This document shows positions 1-7,413 of a stretch of 29,651 nt of DNA, one piece after another. Made by a program: the position numbers and the translations under genes. This DNA comes from Caldithrix sp. (GTDB lineage: Bacteria; KSB1; UBA2214; DYKH01): contig DYKH01000025.1 of the NCBI GenBank assembly GCA_020722685.1, positions 1 to 29,651 of the forward strand, written 5' to 3'. The notes under the pieces were generated by a model. It made no database searches. It worked only from the letters and a program-made list of their open reading frames with translations, and was not told the DNA's origin. Numbering within the stretch: the stretch's first letter is position 1; every line of letters begins with the position of its first letter.

Positions 1-115
1 ACCAGCCGCTTTCCAGCACGCGGGCAATTGCTGCATCCACCTCGCTTTTGATGGCTTGGTAACGTCTCCTAAGATCGCCAAAGGGAACATTCTTTATCGA
101 GGAGATATTTTTCAT
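1..115 (-). CDS. DegT/DnrJ/EryC1/StrS-type sugar aminotransferase, N-terminal fragment
   Basis: The first 38 residues of a minus-strand gene run off the left edge. It begins at an ATG (complement of 113-115) and reads MKNISSIKNVPFGDLRRRYQ, then AIKSEVDAAIARVLESGW. The pattern VPFxDLxxxYxxIKxEVxxAIxxVLxSGW is the characteristic start of PLP-dependent nucleotide-sugar aminotransferases of the DegT/AryC1 family, which transfer an amino group from glutamate to a keto-sugar nucleotide. The catalytic lysine and PLP-binding motifs lie outside the window, so activity cannot be judged. It follows the glycosyltransferase cluster in the same orientation, with a palindromic repeat in the 54-base gap, and probably provides an amino sugar for the same polysaccharide. 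The sugar specificity is unknown. Confidence 0.8.
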   Translation of the reverse strand, partial: MKNISSIKNVPFGDLRRRYQAIKSEVDAAIARVLESGW

Positions 116-145
116 TAAAATGTTTTCCAAAAAAGTTTGGGTTGG

Positions 146-180
146 CAAACCTTTGAGGTTTCTGAAACCTCAAAGGTTTG
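146..180. repeat. Palindromic intergenic repeat (CAAACCTTTGAGGTTT arms)
   Basis: A perfect inverted repeat with 16-nt arms (146-161 and 165-180) around a 3-nt centre. It belongs to the same style as the ACCTGTGAGGTTT palindromes at 5248-5340 and 29484-29518. It overlaps the stop codon (170-172) of the membrane glycosyltransferase gene and lies just before the aminotransferase gene. It could fold as an RNA hairpin in either strand. No strong U-tract follows, so a terminator role is uncertain. Confidence 0.85.
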
Positions 181-1828
181 ACAACACCCGGTAAATATAC
201 CCCCACCTCGGACCGGTTCGTACTTGTTCGATCATTTTCAAACCGGCGACATCCTTGCCTTGCTCCAGGAACGCCACGGTTTTCCAACCTCGATTGTCAC
301 GCTTCCAAGCGTACCAGGCGTCGTCTTTCTCATAGACCCGGTTGGTGCTGAGCCAGGCGATGTAGGTTATCTTTTGCGCTCGTAGCCAGTCGACCACTTG
401 TTCCGGCTCGACGGCAGGGAGGGCGGTCAATTGCACAAAATCCTTTGCCGGATCGAGATCGGAAAAATAGGCCACCACGGTCGGCTGGTCAACGACCATC
501 TTATCGCCCGGCTGATGATGGGAGGCGTACCATTCCCCCACCAAGCGAAACTCCGCTTTGGAGTAATGAACGTCAAAAAAGTCGCCGTTGGTTTTAGAAT
601 CGAGATAGAATCCTAAAGCCAGAAACATGCTCAGGGACAATCCCATAATGCTCCATCGCCTTGAAGTGAGCGATCTGCTCACCCACCAGAGAAATCCGGC
701 CAGAGGAATAAGAAAGCTCAACACTGTCATCCATCTCACTTCGTACTGCGGATAGGGAAATCGCAAGCGCAACAGGGCCACGGCCACGACCAGCAGGACC
801 AGGAAAGATACAATGATCGCGACGCGTTTGTCCAATTCTCTCATGACCCGCGACCAAAGAGCGGAAAGATGCTTCTGAATAATCTTATAGAATCCTTGCA
901 CACCCAAGACCATCAGCAAGAAAGTGCTCCATGAGGCGATGACGACGTAATCGACATTGGAGAATGGCCAAACGATGTGCATGGCCAAAAAGCCGAGGAG
1001 AAACACCACCAACGCCGTACTCTCTCGCCGGAACTGTTGAAAGCTGTGGACGACACCCGCGAGGAGTAAAGCGGCGCCGGCTGCGGCCCACAGCTTGTAC
1101 CAGTGCAGCGGCAAAAAGCCGATGATGCCGCCCCAAAAGTTACTGATGAAGGCAAAGCCCGGCTGATAGTCGTTGTAGTAGTTGCCGTAACTGGCGCCTC
1201 CGCTTCCGCCGCTGTGAACCAGTGTCCAGATGAGAATGAAGCTGCCGGCAAGGGCAGCTCTGCCCATAGTCTGGAGCTTTCTTTTTTCAAAGAGAAAGTC
1301 GGCGGCGGCAAAAGCCATGATTGCTAATGCTCCCTCGTAACGGACAAGCGTGGCGGCAAAAGCCAAAAGATAGGCTCGCTTATCGCCGCGTAGAAAACGC
1401 GCGAAGGCCCAAAGGATCAGCGCTGTCACCAGTATTTCCGGCTTGGGTTTGATGGCCATCCGCAAAGTGGTCGGGTGCAAAGCCCACACCCAGGCGACAA
1501 TGAAAGCGTATTGGCCCAAAAAGCGCCGGGAAATCTGATAAACCAACCACAGTCCTGCCAGCGCTGAAAGGACGCCGATGAGCTCAGCCGCGTAAAGCTC
1601 GCGGTTTTTGCCGGACAAGGGCGCCGACACGAATGCGACCAATGCCGAGTACAAAGGAGGCCGCTTGGCTTCCGCCGGCCAGTGTAACTGACGCATCTTG
1701 ATGGCCTTTTCCCGGTAGTCGAAAAAGTCGCTTTCGGGGACGTAAAAGTCGTTCACGTGCCGGGCAATATGCGCCACAAAGGCCAGAAACAACAAGATGA
1801 ACAAGATTGTTTGGTAGTTCTTTTTCAT
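170..1828 (-). CDS. Polytopic GT-C fold membrane glycosyltransferase (PMT/ArnT-like)
   Basis: A protein of 552 residues starting at ATG 1828; a GTG three codons earlier (1837) is an alternative, and neither has a clear Shine-Dalgarno. It has an N-terminal membrane anchor, then an acidic periplasmic-type segment (ESDFFDYREKA), a KRPPLYSALVAF motif, about ten hydrophobic segments, and a soluble C-terminal domain of roughly 130 residues (from DVHYSKAEF onwards). This is the layout of GT-C enzymes such as GT39/GT83 (PMT, ArnT), which use polyprenyl-phosphate-linked sugars on the outer face of the inner membrane. The acidic residues in the first loop are the expected catalytic site. The final residues and stop codon fall inside a palindromic repeat. 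It probably adds a sugar during polysaccharide or glycolipid assembly. Donor and acceptor are unknown. Confidence 0.75.
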   Translation of the reverse strand: MKKNYQTILFILLFLAFVAHIARHVNDFYVPESDFFDYREKAIKMRQLHWPAEAKRPPLYSALVAFVSAPLSGKNRELYAAELIGVLSALAGLWLVYQISRRFLGQYAFIVAWVWALHPTTLRMAIKPKPEILVTALILWAFARFLRGDKRAYLLAFAATLVRYEGALAIMAFAAADFLFEKRKLQTMGRAALAGSFILIWTLVHSGGSGGASYGNYYNDYQPGFAFISNFWGGIIGFLPLHWYKLWAAAGAALLLAGVVHSFQQFRRESTALVVFLLGFLAMHIVWPFSNVDYVVIASWSTFLLMVLGVQGFYKIIQKHLSALWSRVMRELDKRVAIIVSFLVLLVVAVALLRLRFPYPQYEVRWMTVLSFLIPLAGFLWWVSRSLTSRRWSIMGLSLSMFLALGFYLDSKTNGDFFDVHYSKAEFRLVGEWYASHHQPGDKMVVDQPTVVAYFSDLDPAKDFVQLTALPAVEPEQVVDWLRAQKITYIAWLSTNRVYEKDDAWYAWKRDNRGWKTVAFLEQGKDVAGLKMIEQVRTGPRWGYIYRVLSNL

Positions 1829-1875
1829 TTCGTTCACAACGATAGGCCGAAGATAGCTTCAGCCCGATCAGGGTT

Positions 1876-2029
1876 CAACCCATTGAACACGGATGACGTG
1901 GATAGCACGGATTCACACGGATCATTGATTGCATTCTCTTACTTCTCTTGTCGCTGAGGGACGATCGGTCTTTCGTGTTTTATTCGTGTGAATCCATCGA
2001 ATCCGTGTTATCCGTGTGCCATTGGGTTG
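1876..2029. repeat. Large imperfect inverted repeat of degenerate ACACGGATN units
   Basis: Left arm 1876-1922 and right arm about 1984-2029 are imperfect reverse complements over about 47 nt. Each arm is built from degenerate 9-nt units such as ACACGGATG, ACGTGGATA, GCACGGATT and CACACGGAT. The spacer (about 1923-1983) has no recognisable content. It fills most of the 257-base gap between the GT-C gene and the epimerase gene. A small 6-bp hairpin with an AGAC loop lies next to it at 2042-2057. No coding function is seen. This is one of several inverted-repeat families of the same design in the window. Confidence 0.8.
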
Positions 2030-2085
2030 GGCCGCGACGGGCCGGAGAGACCTCCGGACTGAACAACACTTGGAGGATCCGTGCC

Positions 2086-3090
2086 TTACCAATAGTGCTC
2101 TTTATGGTTCCGATAATACTCCACCGTCTTGGCAATGCCCTCGCGCATGCTCGTCCGGCATCGCCAGCCGAGGATCGCGCGGATTTTGCGGTAATCGGCA
2201 TAATAGTCGCCGATGTCTATGCGCTTCTTATTTTCCGGGAAAGGAACGATTTCGAAAGAGCCGCTGCCGGCGATCTCGATGAGTAGCTTAACAAAGTCGA
2301 TGAGCATCATTGGCTCGTCGCCGCCCAAATTGTAGATGTTGCCGTTGCAGTCATCAAAGGCCGCTGACAGCAAAAAGGCGTCGACCACGTCGTCTACGAA
2401 ATTAAAATCGCGCACCTGCTTGCCATCGCCAAAGATCTTGATTGTTTCACCGTCAATTGCTTGTCGAATGAACCAGCCGACGAATCCTTGACGGCTGTGC
2501 TTCATGAGCTGGCGCGGACCATAGGTGTTGGTCAAGCGCAAAGAAGTGGCGCGGATGCCATAGATGTTGTTATACAGAATGTGATACCACTCGCCGGCCA
2601 TCTTGTTGATGCCGTTCACGTCTGTTGGATGCAGCGGGTGTTTTTCATCCACCGGCAGATAATCCGGCTTGCCGTACTGTTGGCGCGTGCCGGCAAAGAC
2701 GATTTTCACTTTGGGATTGTTATGCCGGCAGGCTTCCAGAATTGACAATTGCGACCGGCAGTTGATCTCCAAATCCGTGTAGGGGTCTTCCATGCTATCA
2801 ATATGGCTCACCTGTCCGGCGAGATTAAAGATATAGTCCATGTCTTTGACCAGATAGTTCATACTGTACTGGTCGCGGATATCGGCAATGTTCACTTGCA
2901 CTTTGTCTTTGATTGCTTCGATATTGAAGAGATTGCCGCCGTACTGGGGAATGAGCGAATCGACGATCAGAACGTGGGCGCCGTATTCCACCAAACGGTG
3001 GGCTAGGTTGCTGCCAATAAACCCCAAGCCGCCGGTGACCAGAACGTTTCTTCCATGGAAGGTAGGAGGCAAGGACTCACGCTTGGGCAT
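2086..3090 (-). CDS. NAD-dependent epimerase/dehydratase (extended SDR) with Asn in place of catalytic Tyr
   Basis: A 334-residue extended short-chain dehydrogenase with the Rossmann motif GGLGFIG at residues 20-26, an acidic residue after beta-2 (VDS, about 43-45), ADIRD near 69-73 and TNTYGPR typical of nucleotide-sugar epimerases/dehydratases. The active-site YxxxK position reads NGINK, so Asn159 stands where Tyr is expected, while Lys163 is kept. The codon is AAC and the paralogue at 5364-6362 has Tyr. The family acts on nucleotide-activated sugars (GalE, RmlB and related). Without Tyr, ordinary hydride chemistry is doubtful, so it may be a subfamily with altered chemistry or a non-catalytic protein. 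The start overlaps the 3' end of the upstream GT2 gene by 14 bases, which suggests coupled translation. Confidence 0.85.
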   Translation of the reverse strand: MPKRESLPPTFHGRNVLVTGGLGFIGSNLAHRLVEYGAHVLIVDSLIPQYGGNLFNIEAIKDKVQVNIADIRDQYSMNYLVKDMDYIFNLAGQVSHIDSMEDPYTDLEINCRSQLSILEACRHNNPKVKIVFAGTRQQYGKPDYLPVDEKHPLHPTDVNGINKMAGEWYHILYNNIYGIRATSLRLTNTYGPRQLMKHSRQGFVGWFIRQAIDGETIKIFGDGKQVRDFNFVDDVVDAFLLSAAFDDCNGNIYNLGGDEPMMLIDFVKLLIEIAGSGSFEIVPFPENKKRIDIGDYYADYRKIRAILGWRCRTSMREGIAKTVEYYRNHKEHYW

Positions 3091-3832
3091 GCTTTTTCTC
3101 CTTGTTGAACATGACTAAGCGCAGCCATAAAAGCGAAAAATCCCGGGCGATGCGGAAAAGGCGTGGGAAATTGAAAAACTCCGATTTGCCGCTGGCGCGA
3201 AAGAAATGGCTGACCGGCACCTCGACAAACTTGTAACCTCGCTGAGAAATCTTGCGGATCATCTCCACGCAGATGGTGCCGCTGTTGGATTCGAGTTGAA
3301 CGTCATCAAAGATTTTGCGGCGCATCAGCCGGAAATCGCAGTCCACGTCCTTGATGGGCAAGCTGAACAGGAATTTGGCGATGTACTGGTAAATCTTGCC
3401 CAACAGGATTCGGTAAGAGGGATCATGGCGCTTTATCTTGTACCCGTTCACCACGTCGACGCCATCCGTCAAAGCTTCACTCAGCAGCAACAATTCCCGG
3501 ACGTCATATTGGGCGTCGCCATCGGTGTAGAAAACGAATTCCTTCCTGGCTTCTTTAAAGCCGGTTTTCAGTGCGCCGCCATAGCCGCGATTCTTCGCGT
3601 GGTGAATGACGCGAACCTGCGGAAATTGCGCTTCCAGAAAGTCCAAAATGTTCTGCGTCTTGGCCTCGCTGCCGTCATCCACCAAGATGATTTCATAGTC
3701 GTTGGATATTTTTTCGGCAGTGGTGATGGCTGCAACCGTCATGCTGGCAATGGTTCCCCAATCATTGTACACCGGGAAAAATATGGAAAGTGAAAGATTC
3801 TTGTCGGTCTTTTTTATTTGGTTCAATTTCAT
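3077..3832 (-). CDS. Family 2 glycosyltransferase (dolichol-phosphate mannosyltransferase-like, no membrane anchor)
   Basis: A 251-residue GT-A fold enzyme. It has the N-terminal SIFFPVYND strand, the nucleotide-binding VDDGS (Asp52-Asp53) and an intact metal-binding DXD (Asp104-Gly-Asp106 in YTDGDAQYD). The later part (VDCDFRLMRR, then VPVSHFFRASGKSEFFNF) resembles polyprenyl-phosphate sugar transferases. It lacks the C-terminal transmembrane pair of its paralogues at 7410 and 10168, and should be a cytoplasmic or peripheral enzyme that transfers a sugar from a nucleotide donor to a lipid carrier or glycan. The start lies 9 bases from a tandem octamer repeat whose AGG provides the only Shine-Dalgarno-like sequence. 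The 3' end overlaps the next gene by 14 bases. Confidence 0.88.
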   Translation of the reverse strand: MKLNQIKKTDKNLSLSIFFPVYNDWGTIASMTVAAITTAEKISNDYEIILVDDGSEAKTQNILDFLEAQFPQVRVIHHAKNRGYGGALKTGFKEARKEFVFYTDGDAQYDVRELLLLSEALTDGVDVVNGYKIKRHDPSYRILLGKIYQYIAKFLFSLPIKDVDCDFRLMRRKIFDDVQLESNSGTICVEMIRKISQRGYKFVEVPVSHFFRASGKSEFFNFPRLFRIARDFSLLWLRLVMFNKEKKHAQA

Positions 3833-3840
3833 TTTTTTAC

Positions 3841-3872
3841 CTGATGGGCTGATAGGTCGTTAGGCTGTTAGG
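3841..3872. repeat. Four tandem degenerate octamers (CTGATGGG/CTGTTAGG)
   Basis: Four consecutive 8-nt units are visible: CTGATGGG, CTGATAGG, TCGTTAGG and CTGTTAGG. On the minus strand they encode the last codons and stop (3860-3862) of the GT4 gene, and at the other end they form the ribosome-binding region of the GT2 gene starting at 3832. Confidence 0.7.
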
Positions 3873-5236
3873 TCCTTGTTCATCAACTCCGACAGGGTTG
3901 GAAACCCTGTTAGAGTTACCTTACCCGGCTGATCCAAGAAAATCCGTTTCAACTGCGCGAATGCAGCCTGCGCGTCGAAATCCCGCTCGACTTTTTCCCG
4001 ACCGTTGTTGCCCATTCTCGAGGCCTTGATGGGAGAATGCAACAACTCGCAGATGGCCGTGCTGATGGCCGTGGCGTCTCCGGCTTCCACCAAAATGCCG
4101 GTCACTTTATGCTCCACCAGTTCCGGAATGGCCGAGACGTTGGAAGTGATGACCGGTAACCGCATGCTCATGGCTTCGGCAATGACATTGGGTATGCCGT
4201 CGCGATTGCCGTCCTCCTCGACTACACAGGGCAACACGAATAAGGACGCTTCCTCGTAATGGCCGACCATCTCCGAGGGCGAGACTGCGCCGCGCAGCTC
4301 CACACAATCGATGAGTTGGTTCAGCTTGATCTGCATCTCCAAACGCGGACGCTCCGGACCTTCGCCGATGATTCGACAGCGAAACGGCACGCCCTCGGCC
4401 TTGAGCAACCTGCACGCCTCGATGAGCACCGCCATGCCCTTCTTTGGCACTAACCTTCCTACGGACAAGATCAGCGGCACCTCGGTCTTGACCTTTTTCG
4501 TTTTCCGGAATTTGTCTAGATTGATGCCGTGGTAGACGACATGGATCTTGTCCGCATCCATGGCCGGATGCTGTTCCAGCATGAACCGCTTGTTGAATTG
4601 AGTGCAGGTCACAATGAACTTGGCTTCTGCGAATTTTTCTTTAAAGTTTGCTTGCGGAGTAAAAATGTCGTAGGCGTGCGCGGTGATGCTGTAGGGCAGG
4701 CGCAGCAGTTTGCTTGTCAAAAGCGCAAAGCTGGCTGCTGCATCGGCAAAGTGCGCATGGATGTGGTCTATCCCGGACTGCTGCATGGCTCTTGCCAAAG
4801 GGAGCGCCAGCACAAAATGCAGCAAAAGGTCTTGCCTCTCTTGTTTGGTCAATTCTTTCTTGCGCACGGTCAAATGCCAAAAAGCCTTGATCAAGGAATT
4901 TCCCTTGGAGCGCTTGCGCAGGGCGAAAAAGAAGGTGTGAAAATAGCGCAGCGGCAAGCGGAAAAGGAAAGAAAGGTGCGCGGTAATGAGCCTCATTGGC
5001 TTGAGGGTTGGCAAGAGGTAAAAAGTCTTGTCCCTCAAGGAGGCAACCTCGCGGTTGACTTCTACCTCCGACGGTAGAAACAGCGAGAAGAGCTGCAGTT
5101 GGAGGTCAGGGGAATCAAGGCCCAAAACCTCATTCACAATAAATGTCTCTGACAGCACGGGAAAGGAATTCAAAATGTAAGCGATTGTCGGTGCTGAGAC
5201 GGGTCGATCCTTCTGATCGGCAGTGCTCTCTTTCAT
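3860..5236 (-). CDS. Family 4 glycosyltransferase (WcaL/AmsK-like)
   Basis: A 458-residue GT-B enzyme. The N-terminal domain carries the SETFIVNEV motif found in exopolysaccharide GT4 enzymes of the WcaL/AmsK type. The C-terminal domain has ILSVGRLVPKKG, the IIGEGPER loop, and the retaining-GT4 EX7E region (GIPNVIAEAMSMRLPVI), followed by IPELVEH and TGILVEAGD. It should transfer a sugar from a nucleotide donor to a growing lipid-linked oligosaccharide in the cytoplasm. The natural domain seems to end near RIFLDQ. The final roughly 20 residues are encoded by a palindromic repeat and a tandem octamer, so the tail is probably a late addition. The gap to the upstream gene (5237-5363) is mostly palindromic repeats, so it may still be in one operon. 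Confidence 0.88.
   Translation of the reverse strand: MKESTADQKDRPVSAPTIAYILNSFPVLSETFIVNEVLGLDSPDLQLQLFSLFLPSEVEVNREVASLRDKTFYLLPTLKPMRLITAHLSFLFRLPLRYFHTFFFALRKRSKGNSLIKAFWHLTVRKKELTKQERQDLLLHFVLALPLARAMQQSGIDHIHAHFADAAASFALLTSKLLRLPYSITAHAYDIFTPQANFKEKFAEAKFIVTCTQFNKRFMLEQHPAMDADKIHVVYHGINLDKFRKTKKVKTEVPLILSVGRLVPKKGMAVLIEACRLLKAEGVPFRCRIIGEGPERPRLEMQIKLNQLIDCVELRGAVSPSEMVGHYEEASLFVLPCVVEEDGNRDGIPNVIAEAMSMRLPVITSNVSAIPELVEHKVTGILVEAGDATAISTAICELLHSPIKASRMGNNGREKVERDFDAQAAFAQLKRIFLDQPGKVTLTGFPTLSELMNKDLTA
3885..3917. repeat. Palindromic repeat (AACAGGGTTTCCAACCCTGT type) inside a gene 3' end
   Basis: A 33-nt imperfect palindrome, with 16-nt arms, a 1-nt centre and about three mismatches. 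It is the same size and design as the ACCTGTGAGGTTT elements but has a different arm sequence. It lies within the reading frame of the GT4 gene and encodes the residues VTLTGFPTLSEL near the C-terminus. Confidence 0.75.
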
Positions 5237-5247
5237 GTCTGTGTGCT

Positions 5248-5354
5248 AGACCTGTGAGGTTTCGAAAACCTTACAGGTCTATTCCTCCTTCAAATATTCT
5301 TTGGCTTAGACCTGTGAGGTTTGGAAAACCTCACAGGTCTGACCTCACGGGTCT
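5248..5354. repeat. Two palindromic repeats plus a partial third (AGACCTGTGAGGTTT)
   Basis: Two 33-nt palindromes lie at 5248-5280 and 5308-5340, with arms AGACCTGTGAGGTTT and its reverse complement. The first has one arm mismatch (CTTAC for CTCAC). A shortened copy (GACCTCACGGGTCT, 5341-5354) directly abuts the second. The 27-nt spacer has no recognised content. They fill almost all of the 127-base gap between two genes of the same operon and could act as a transcript-processing or attenuation site. Confidence 0.9.
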
Positions 5355-5363
5355 ATGCCGCTT

Positions 5364-6362
5364 CTATTTTAGGTAATCTTCCATGCGGCTGCGGTAGAAA
5401 TCGACAGTCGCTTGCACGCCCTCATTCAGCGGCATGCGCGGCTTCCAGCCGGTCGCCTTGTTAAATTTCGCGTAGGTAACGACGAATTTCCGAATATCGA
5501 TGCTTTCTCTTTCCGGTGGAAAAGGAACGTGAACATAACTCCCTTTACCGACATATTTGATGATCGTTTTCACCATGTCGAGGAAAATCGTTTCAATGCC
5601 CGAGCCGATGAAGAAAATTCCGTTATCGGCCGTAGGCGCAAGGGCTGCGCGAAGGAAAGCATCGACCACGTCGTCTACATAGACATAATCGCGCGTTTGT
5701 AGGCCGTCGCCGTAGACCGTGATGGGTTTCTCCTCGGTGGCGTTGCGGATAAACCAGTTCAAAATGCCGTAAAAGCCGTGGTGCATCTGGCAGCGCGGAC
5801 CGTAGACGTTGTTCAATCGGAGCGAAACGACCGGGAAGCCGTAAATCTTGCCATATAGCATAAGGTACTTTTCCGCGCTCAGCTTATTGATGCCATAGAC
5901 GTCCGTCGGATTGGTGGGATGATCCTCGTCCACCGGCAAGTAAACCGGCTCGCCGATCTGCCCGCGACTGCCGGCATAGACAACTTTGGGAGCATGACCA
6001 TTTTGCGTCAAGGCCCGACAGAGGTTGAGGGTGCCGTTGCAATTGATTTCCGTATCCAGAGCCGGATCAGTCATGGAGATTTCCCGTCCGACCTGCGCAG
6101 CCAAATGGAAGACGACGTCCTTGCCATGAACGTAGGAAGCCAAAGTCTTTGCATCGCGTATGTCAGCCACAACTATTTCAACATCATTTCTGATCTCTTT
6201 AACGTTGGCGTAATTCCAGCCATAGGGATCCAAGCAAGCGTCATAGATGACCACCTGCGCACCTTCTCGCACCAACCGTTGCGCCAGATTGCTGCCGATA
6301 AAACCCAAGCCGCCGGTAATGAGAACTCGTTTACCCTTTAACTGACCAAAATCAATTTCCAT
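5364..6362 (-). CDS. NAD-dependent epimerase/dehydratase (extended SDR, GalE/WbpP-like)
   Basis: A 332-residue extended SDR with GGLGFIG at residues 17-23, ADIRD at about 66-70, AGSRGQIG with Ser132, and a full catalytic YGINK (Tyr156, Lys160). It is followed by RLNNVYGPR and GDGLQTRDYVYVDDV, which are typical of nucleotide-sugar 4-epimerases and 4,6-dehydratases. It should oxidise and re-reduce (or dehydrate) a nucleotide sugar to make a donor for neighbouring glycosyltransferases. It overlaps the upstream GT4 gene by 11 bases. It is clearly paralogous to the protein at 2086-3090, sharing the PVDExHPxxPTDVxGINK block, but unlike that protein keeps the Tyr. The exact substrate cannot be told. 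Confidence 0.88.
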   Translation of the reverse strand: MEIDFGQLKGKRVLITGGLGFIGSNLAQRLVREGAQVVIYDACLDPYGWNYANVKEIRNDVEIVVADIRDAKTLASYVHGKDVVFHLAAQVGREISMTDPALDTEINCNGTLNLCRALTQNGHAPKVVYAGSRGQIGEPVYLPVDEDHPTNPTDVYGINKLSAEKYLMLYGKIYGFPVVSLRLNNVYGPRCQMHHGFYGILNWFIRNATEEKPITVYGDGLQTRDYVYVDDVVDAFLRAALAPTADNGIFFIGSGIETIFLDMVKTIIKYVGKGSYVHVPFPPERESIDIRKFVVTYAKFNKATGWKPRMPLNEGVQATVDFYRSRMEDYLK

Positions 6363-7413
6363 GAATCTGCATTTCCCGAATTATTTTCGCAAACCCTCTT
6401 CCCAACACTTCAATTGTACAGTGTCGCTGAAAAACCTTGTATCCTTCGCTGGCGAGTTGGCTACGCAGCGCGTTATCTTCTTTAAGCGTCATAATCGCGT
6501 CGGCCAACGCTTGCGGATTGGCCCGTTCCACCAAGAATACGCTCTTTCCGTGCGTCAGCAGTTCTTGCACCGGCTCGTTCCTACCGGTGATCAGCGGCTT
6601 GCGCATGGCGATGGATTCAACCACTTTGTTGGTCGTCACCACCAATGTCCGCTCATTGTGGCCAAAGATGCCGAGACAAACGTCGGCTCTGGCAATATAA
6701 TTCGCCAGTTCTTCATAAGGCACGGGATCAAGAAAGTGAACGTTTTTCAATTGCAGCTCTTGGGCAAGCTTGCGATCCTGCTCGTAGGTGATGCCGCGCC
6801 CGATGATCTGGAATTGGATAGGTTCGTCTTGCAGCAGATGAGCCGCCTGCAGAATATATTGAATGCCATGAAACGGCGCATACTCACCATGGAAATGCAC
6901 CAGGAACTTGTCGGTGTCTTTTGCCCCATTTCTGGGGTAAATGAGCTGGTCATCCACCGCCAGAAAGACCCGTTCGAATTTGTCCCGACGAGCATGAAAT
7001 TTCTTACAGAAATATTGGATGTGACTATCCGTCTCCAATACGACGCGTTTGGACAACCAGGCGGCAATTTGATCGCTCAATCCGTAGATACCGGCCTTCA
7101 AGCTCTTTGGCTTTGCCTTGCCGCGGTCGTACACCATCGTGTCATAGGTGGCGATGTACATGTCAAAGAGAATGGGCTTGCGCGTGAGGAGCTTGATGAA
7201 CGGCAGGATGATTTGCCCATAAAAGCCGACGATGACGATTTCGCAGTCCTTCGCCAGATGGGCGGCTCGCCAGATCAATTTGGGATAATGTTTAAAGGAA
7301 CGATCAGGGGGAAAGCAGCCGACGACCTCGAATCCTTGTGCCCGCAGCGCCTTGAACACTACATGTGTGCGTGAATACCCGACTTCCCTGCCCGCCACAT
7401 AAAGAATCCTCAT
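6352..7413 (-). CDS. GT4-like glycosyltransferase
   Basis: A 353-residue GT-B protein. It opens with MRILYVAGREVGYSRTHVVF. The C-terminal domain shows VHFHGEYAPFHGIQYILQAA, a donor-site loop IIGRGITYEQD and a GT4-type NKVVESIAMRKPLI region with one conserved Glu, then GNEPVQELL-like and SVFLVERANP segments. It should transfer a sugar to a lipid-linked glycan in the cytoplasm. The start codon overlaps the stop of the upstream GT2 gene (ATGA at 7410-7413) and its end overlaps the epimerase gene by 11 bases, so it is in the middle of a tightly coupled operon. It lacks the more typical EX7E second Glu, which makes the acceptor and mechanism uncertain. Confidence 0.82.
   Translation of the reverse strand: MRILYVAGREVGYSRTHVVFKALRAQGFEVVGCFPPDRSFKHYPKLIWRAAHLAKDCEIVIVGFYGQIILPFIKLLTRKPILFDMYIATYDTMVYDRGKAKPKSLKAGIYGLSDQIAAWLSKRVVLETDSHIQYFCKKFHARRDKFERVFLAVDDQLIYPRNGAKDTDKFLVHFHGEYAPFHGIQYILQAAHLLQDEPIQFQIIGRGITYEQDRKLAQELQLKNVHFLDPVPYEELANYIARADVCLGIFGHNERTLVVTTNKVVESIAMRKPLITGRNEPVQELLTHGKSVFLVERANPQALADAIMTLKEDNALRSQLASEGYKVFQRHCTIEVLGRGFAKIIREMQIHGN

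Noticed and set aside
5248..5340. Palindromes considered as a CRISPR array
   Set aside because: Only two full units with a single 27-nt spacer, each unit a perfect hairpin, and no cas genes in the window.
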